Shown: piece by piece, positions 61,048 through 64,000 of the stretch | Layout of the letters: every line of letters begins with the position of its first letter | Numbering within the stretch: position 1 is the first letter of the stretch | Source of the DNA: CBDDFS01 sp965227255 | GTDB taxonomy: Bacteria; Bacteroidota; Bacteroidia; Flavobacteriales_E; Vicingaceae | Length of the DNA: 64,000 bases | Direction: 5' to 3' | NCBI GenBank assembly: GCA_965227255.1 | Contig: CBDDFS010000002.1 | Coordinates: forward strand, 496,001 to 560,000 | Position numbers and translations under genes: made by a program | The notes under the pieces: model-generated | Databases searched by the model: none | What the model saw: only the letters and a program-made list of their open reading frames with translations | What the model was told of the DNA's origin: nothing

Positions 61048-61914
61048 TCAGTGAACAGGTTTGCTCAGGTTGGCTTTTTCAAGGTAGCGTTGAGTTATTC
61101 CACCTTTCACATTGTTGACATCAAATTCTACAACAAATGCATTTTCGTCCACATCTTCAATAATTCTATTGATCTTTCGAAGGTCTATTCGATTTACGAC
61201 AGTTTGAAATATTCGAATGGCTTCTTCATGCCCTTTTTTACCGTATCCGGATTCCCCATGAAAAATGGTCAGGCCCGTACCAAGATCCTCAATGATTCTT
61301 TCTTTTAATTCCTGGGTTTTGGTTGTTACGATCATAACTCCAATGAAGTCTTCAAATCCTTCGATAAAGAAATCAATGACCTTAGCCGTAACAATAAATG
61401 TCAGCACTGAATAAAGTGCGGCTTCGAGTGAAACGAAAATGGCTGTTGCGCTGAATAGAATCAGATTGAAAACTATTACCACTTTACCAATACTGATGGA
61501 AAACTTATTGTAGATGAAAATGCCCAGTATTTCGGATGCATCCAGGACGGCTCCATTGCGAATGGAAATTCCTATTCCCGATCCAACAAAGAGTCCACCA
61601 AAAATGGCGATTAGAAGTTTATCCTCAGTCACAACCGGAAAATGTTCCAAGTGAATAATAAATGCGAGGATAAGAATTGAAAAGATGGATCTGATAACGA
61701 GTTTGCGTGAGAGTTTAAAGAATCCAAGTATGAGGAATGGAATACTTACAAGAACAAGACCAATTGAAATATTCAGGCCTGTTAATTTGGACAGCAGAAT
61801 GGCACTGCCAGTGGCTCCTCCATCAAGAAAGCCATTGGGTAAAAGGAAAGCTTTTAAGCCCACGCTGGTGAGAAAAATGCCTAATGCTATTTGTAAGTAT
61901 TCTGATAACTTCAT
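61048..61914 (-). CDS. YitT family membrane protein with C-terminal DUF2179 domain
   Basis: 288 residues. About six membrane spans (residues 8-190), including GIFLTSVGLKAFLLPNGFLDGGATGSAILLSKLTG and GIGISIRNGAVLDASEILGIFI (in part), the paired YitT repeats. A cytoplasmic DUF2179 domain follows (about 195-270, GVMIVTTKTQELKERIIEDLGTG and YGKKGHEEAIRIFQTVVNR, in part), which in related proteins binds small ligands. It is the last gene of the SbtA operon, 12 bp after the CutA-like gene. Confidence 0.9.
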   Translation of the reverse strand: MKLSEYLQIALGIFLTSVGLKAFLLPNGFLDGGATGSAILLSKLTGLNISIGLVLVSIPFLILGFFKLSRKLVIRSIFSILILAFIIHLEHFPVVTEDKLLIAIFGGLFVGSGIGISIRNGAVLDASEILGIFIYNKFSISIGKVVIVFNLILFSATAIFVSLEAALYSVLTFIVTAKVIDFFIEGFEDFIGVMIVTTKTQELKERIIEDLGTGLTIFHGESGYGKKGHEEAIRIFQTVVNRIDLRKINRIIEDVDENAFVVEFDVNNVKGGITQRYLEKANLSKPVH

Positions 61915-61926
61915 TTTCTTATCGCT

Positions 61927-62241
61927 TTATACCTGCACCACAATTGATGTCAGTTTTTTACTCTGTTCCCAATCCATATAAGTAATTGGGGTGGAGTATA
62001 ATTCCGGCATGTGGTCCTTGTATTTCTTTTTAAGAGCGGCATCGATCCGGTTGAATAACAAGGCTTTTGTTTTAGCTGTAAGGATTGCTATTCTTGTTTT
62101 TCTCAGCTTTCCATTTTCCCATTTTAACCTTTCCACTGCTTTTGTGAGGTTCATGTCGATGACAAGTGATTGCTCTCCCAGAATCTTTGAAATCTCCTTT
62201 AGTTTTTTCTCACTTTTACTTACAATTTTCAGTTCTATCAT
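61927..62241 (-). CDS. CutA/PII-superfamily small trimeric protein
   Basis: 104 residues. The stretch WENGKLRKTRIAILTAKTKALLFNRIDAALKKKYKDHMPELYSTPI (in part) matches the WEGKxxxxxExxMILKT ... HPYxxPELLxLPV core of CutA; the first beta strand and helix are less similar. CutA and PII share one fold. In cyanobacteria the permease SbtA is regulated by the PII-like SbtB encoded next to it. This gene, one base after the permease gene, sits in that place, so it may have the SbtB-like role. Confidence 0.8.
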   Translation of the reverse strand: MIELKIVSKSEKKLKEISKILGEQSLVIDMNLTKAVERLKWENGKLRKTRIAILTAKTKALLFNRIDAALKKKYKDHMPELYSTPITYMDWEQSKKLTSIVVQV

Positions 62242-62242
62242 A

Positions 62243-63208
62243 TCAGGAATATTGTTGGATTATAAAATGAAAAATGGGTATTCCCAGAGTAATATTCACG
62301 GGAAAAGTAACTGCCAGAGCCATGGGTACATAAATGCCGGGATTAGCTTTTGGCAGCGACAACCTCATTGCGGCCGGCACTGCTATGTAAGAGGCACTTG
62401 CAGTGAGAATCGTAAGCAATAATCGGTCACCCGGACTATCTAAAAAGTAACCCGAAAGGACTGACATGATCATACCATTGATCAATGGAACGGCAATTGA
62501 AAAAAGGAAAGGTGTCCAACCCTTCTTCCAAAGTCCATTGATTTGTTTACCACAGGTTATTCCCATATCCAGTAGGAAAACAGTGAGAAATCCTTTGAAA
62601 ATATCATTGGTAAATGGAGCGATTCCCATGGCTTGTTTGTCAGAAACAAGCAGGCCTATGATCAAACTTCCCAGAATCATTAATACACTACCTCCTGTAA
62701 AGGCATGCTTCAAAATGCCCGAAAAAGAAGTATTGGATTTTGATTCCTTGCAAAAGAATGAAACCAAAAGAACGCCCATGATGATGGAAGGTGCTTCCAT
62801 CAGCGCCATCATAGCGATCATATGTCCACCGAAACTCATTCCCTGACTTTCGATGAAAGAAACTGTTGTTACAAAGGTTACTGCGCTGACTGATCCGTAT
62901 GCTGCGGCAATGGCTCCTGCATTATAAATTCCGAGCTTCTTTCTGAGAAGAAAAAATGCAACGATGGGAATTACAATGGAAGAGCAAAGTCCGACGAAAA
63001 TGGTAATAATCATATTACCATCAATTCCGCTATGAGCTAATTCTTGTCCACCCCGAAAACCAATTGAAAATAGTAAATAGAGGCTTATGAACTTAGATGA
63101 ATTAGCCGGAATTTCCAGATCACTTTTTACCTGCACTGCTACAATTCCCAACAAGAAAAAGAGCAGTGCAGGATTGGTTAAATTCTCAATGAGAAGTTGA
63201 GTATTCAT
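62243..63208 (-). CDS. sbtA: SbtA-type sodium-dependent bicarbonate permease
   Basis: 321 residues with about ten spans. ENLTNPALLFFLLGIVAVQVKSDLEIP is the typical start (in part). It is followed by KFISLYLLFSIGFRGGQEL, a central VSAVTFVTTVSFIESQGMSFGGHM (in part) and DMGITCGKQINGLWK, then LLTILTASASYIAVPAAMRLSLPKANPGIYVPMALAVTFPVNI (in part). This is the DUF897/SbtA fold, a Na+-dependent bicarbonate importer in cyanobacteria. It overlaps the 105-residue gene by 4 bp (ATGA) and is one base from the CutA-like gene. Confidence 0.92.
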   Translation of the reverse strand: MNTQLLIENLTNPALLFFLLGIVAVQVKSDLEIPANSSKFISLYLLFSIGFRGGQELAHSGIDGNMIITIFVGLCSSIVIPIVAFFLLRKKLGIYNAGAIAAAYGSVSAVTFVTTVSFIESQGMSFGGHMIAMMALMEAPSIIMGVLLVSFFCKESKSNTSFSGILKHAFTGGSVLMILGSLIIGLLVSDKQAMGIAPFTNDIFKGFLTVFLLDMGITCGKQINGLWKKGWTPFLFSIAVPLINGMIMSVLSGYFLDSPGDRLLLTILTASASYIAVPAAMRLSLPKANPGIYVPMALAVTFPVNITLGIPIFHFIIQQYS

Positions 63209-63522
63209 TTATTTTCTTCTGAACTATTCGTTGATAATTCTGATTGAGTTTCATGAATTGTAATACGGACCGGGCATTCAATTTCCACCTCATAATCCGT
63301 ATTCTGAAGACTGTTAAAGAAGTTCGCTAATTGCATTTTTGCTTCTTCTAATTCCTGCAGCCTTCCTTCAACATTTGTTGGACAATGACCAAACCTGATT
63401 TCCGAACTGAACCTTTTCTTCTTTAAGAAGTTGATTTTGTCAGTTAATAGTTGCTGTAGTACTTCATTCGATTCTGAAATCTCGTACGTATTGTCTACCA
63501 GTTTAATTTCTAATGTATTCAT
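63205..63522 (-). CDS. Small hypothetical protein, first gene of the SbtA operon
   Basis: 105 residues, no recognised family. A beta-helix-rich N-terminal part (MNTLEIKLVDNTYEISES) leads to a helical central segment (VLQQLLTDKINFLKKKRF; NVEGRLQELEEAKMQLANFF) that could form a small coiled coil, then a short beta strand. The start ATG at 63522 is 82 bp from the divergent LysR start. It is coupled to sbtA by a 4-bp overlap, so a role with the transporter is likely. Confidence 0.7.
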   Translation of the reverse strand: MNTLEIKLVDNTYEISESNEVLQQLLTDKINFLKKKRFSSEIRFGHCPTNVEGRLQELEEAKMQLANFFNSLQNTDYEVEIECPVRITIHETQSELSTNSSEENK

Positions 63523-63552
63523 AGGATTAAAATTTTTACAAAGTTCTGACAG

Positions 63553-63580
63553 AAATTATATTAATCATAATTTATATTTG
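63553..63580. promoter_or_regulatory. LysR-type operator and LysR promoter
   Basis: AAATTAT-N7-ATAATTT (63553-63573) is a perfect 7-7-7 inverted repeat containing the T-N11-A spacing typical of LysR regulators. It directly abuts and overlaps by one base TATATTTG (63573-63580), an exact TAnnTTTG -7 box for the plus-strand LysR gene. Binding there would suit autorepression with divergent control of the sbtA operon. Confidence 0.65.
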
Positions 63581-63604
63581 TAATGAAAAACATAAGCGTT
63601 AATT

Positions 63605-64000
63605 ATGAATTATACACTAAATCAACTTAGGATCTACAACAAGGTGGTGGAGCTCGAAAGTATCACTAAAGCCTCTGAGGAACTGCACCTTACGCAACCT
63701 GCAGTATCTATTCAAATCCGCAATTTTCAGGATCAATTTGACATTCCATTGTTCGAACAAATTGGTCGGAGAATATATATTACCAATTTCGGAAAAGAGA
63801 TTGCGGAGTCGAGTAAATCCATTTTAGGTGAAGTTGAAAAGATGGAATCGCGCAAAATGGCATACCTCGGACATTTAACCGGGAAGTTGAACATAGCCGT
63901 TGTTTCCACTGGCAAATATGTAATGCCTTATTTTCTCAGTGACTTCATGAAGGATAAACCTGGCGTGCAGCTTGAAATGGATGTGACCAATAAGAAACAA
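63605..64000 (+). CDS. LysR family transcriptional regulator (3' end beyond window)
   Basis: 132 residues visible; the reading frame is open at the window end. The winged helix-turn-helix is complete (residues 1-60, LNQLRIYNKVVELESITKASEELHLTQPAVSIQIRNFQ, in part), followed by the start of the effector-binding domain (LTGKLNIAVVSTGKYVMPYFLSDFMKDKPGV, in part). The TQPAVS and ESITKASEEL pattern resembles CbbR/CmpR-type regulators of carbon fixation and bicarbonate uptake. It is divergent from the SbtA operon and the likely regulator of it. Confidence 0.93.
   Translation, partial: MNYTLNQLRIYNKVVELESITKASEELHLTQPAVSIQIRNFQDQFDIPLFEQIGRRIYITNFGKEIAESSKSILGEVEKMESRKMAYLGHLTGKLNIAVVSTGKYVMPYFLSDFMKDKPGVQLEMDVTNKKQ

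Overview
The window is chromosomal DNA of a Bacteroidota bacterium, most likely a flavobacteria-like, gliding-type marine or freshwater lineage. The evidence is: type A (YPNP-type) and type B (gliding-motility/CHU_C) type IX secretion C-terminal domains; a PorP/SprF-family protein; the purD - small membrane protein - multi-spanning membrane protein - purQ neighbourhood; a Sec/lipoprotein-type (clade II) nitrous oxide reductase cluster; TAnnTTTG promoter elements; and frequent TTG/GTG starts without strong Shine-Dalgarno sequences. I cannot assign a genus. No phage, insertion sequence or CRISPR array is visible.

Layout. 1-5100: end of a MarC-type membrane protein, rnhA, then a minus-strand block of a secreted leucine-rich-repeat protein, an ECF sigma factor and a membrane protein translationally coupled to it. 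5248-11262: acyl-CoA carboxylase beta subunit, thioredoxin-like protein, purD, two membrane proteins, purQ and a secreted protein. 11264-22129: a denitrification island. It has a receiver-CRP fusion regulator and a PAS histidine kinase on the minus strand, and on the plus strand a universal stress protein, a lipoprotein cytochrome c, nosZ, a NosB-like membrane protein, nosL, nosD, nosF, nosY and a TPR lipoprotein. A CRP/FNR-type palindrome precedes the cytochrome gene, and a strong hairpin separates nosZ from the maturation genes.

22132-30866: a U32 peptidase-family RNA-modification candidate with its own ferredoxin runs leftwards. Rightwards runs a compact eight-gene aromatic catabolic operon: hmgA, hppD, kmo, kynA, paaA, paaB, paaC, paaD. 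It joins the tyrosine, tryptophan and phenylacetate routes; phhA (58150) and an ACMSD-like amidohydrolase (45894) lie elsewhere in the window and supply neighbouring steps. 30989-42395: a lipoprotein, a 15-unit heptanucleotide tandem repeat, then two giant secreted PKD-repeat proteins of matching architecture flanking a PorP/SprF gene, a GC-rich palindromic element, and an MltF-like lytic transglycosylase.

42497-48327: tRNA-Asn, a four-helix-bundle (S23-like) gene between hairpin-rich repeats, a small DUF7793-like protein, a DUF5916-type outer-membrane protein, the amidohydrolase, a palindrome-rich intergenic region, a small secreted protein and Dps. 48471-60930: T9SS cargo proteins (two LamG, one FG-GAP-like), an MBL hydrolase, GyrI-like and DUF2200 proteins, a stand-alone LytTR regulator, an HxlR regulator divergent from a SnoaL-like gene with two identical-armed operators between them, phhA, an outer-membrane barrel and a TPR protein. 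61048-64000: a four-gene operon (unknown protein, SbtA-type bicarbonate permease, CutA-like protein, YitT protein) divergent from a LysR regulator cut by the window end.

All assignments are by eye from protein sequence and motif recognition; no searches were run.
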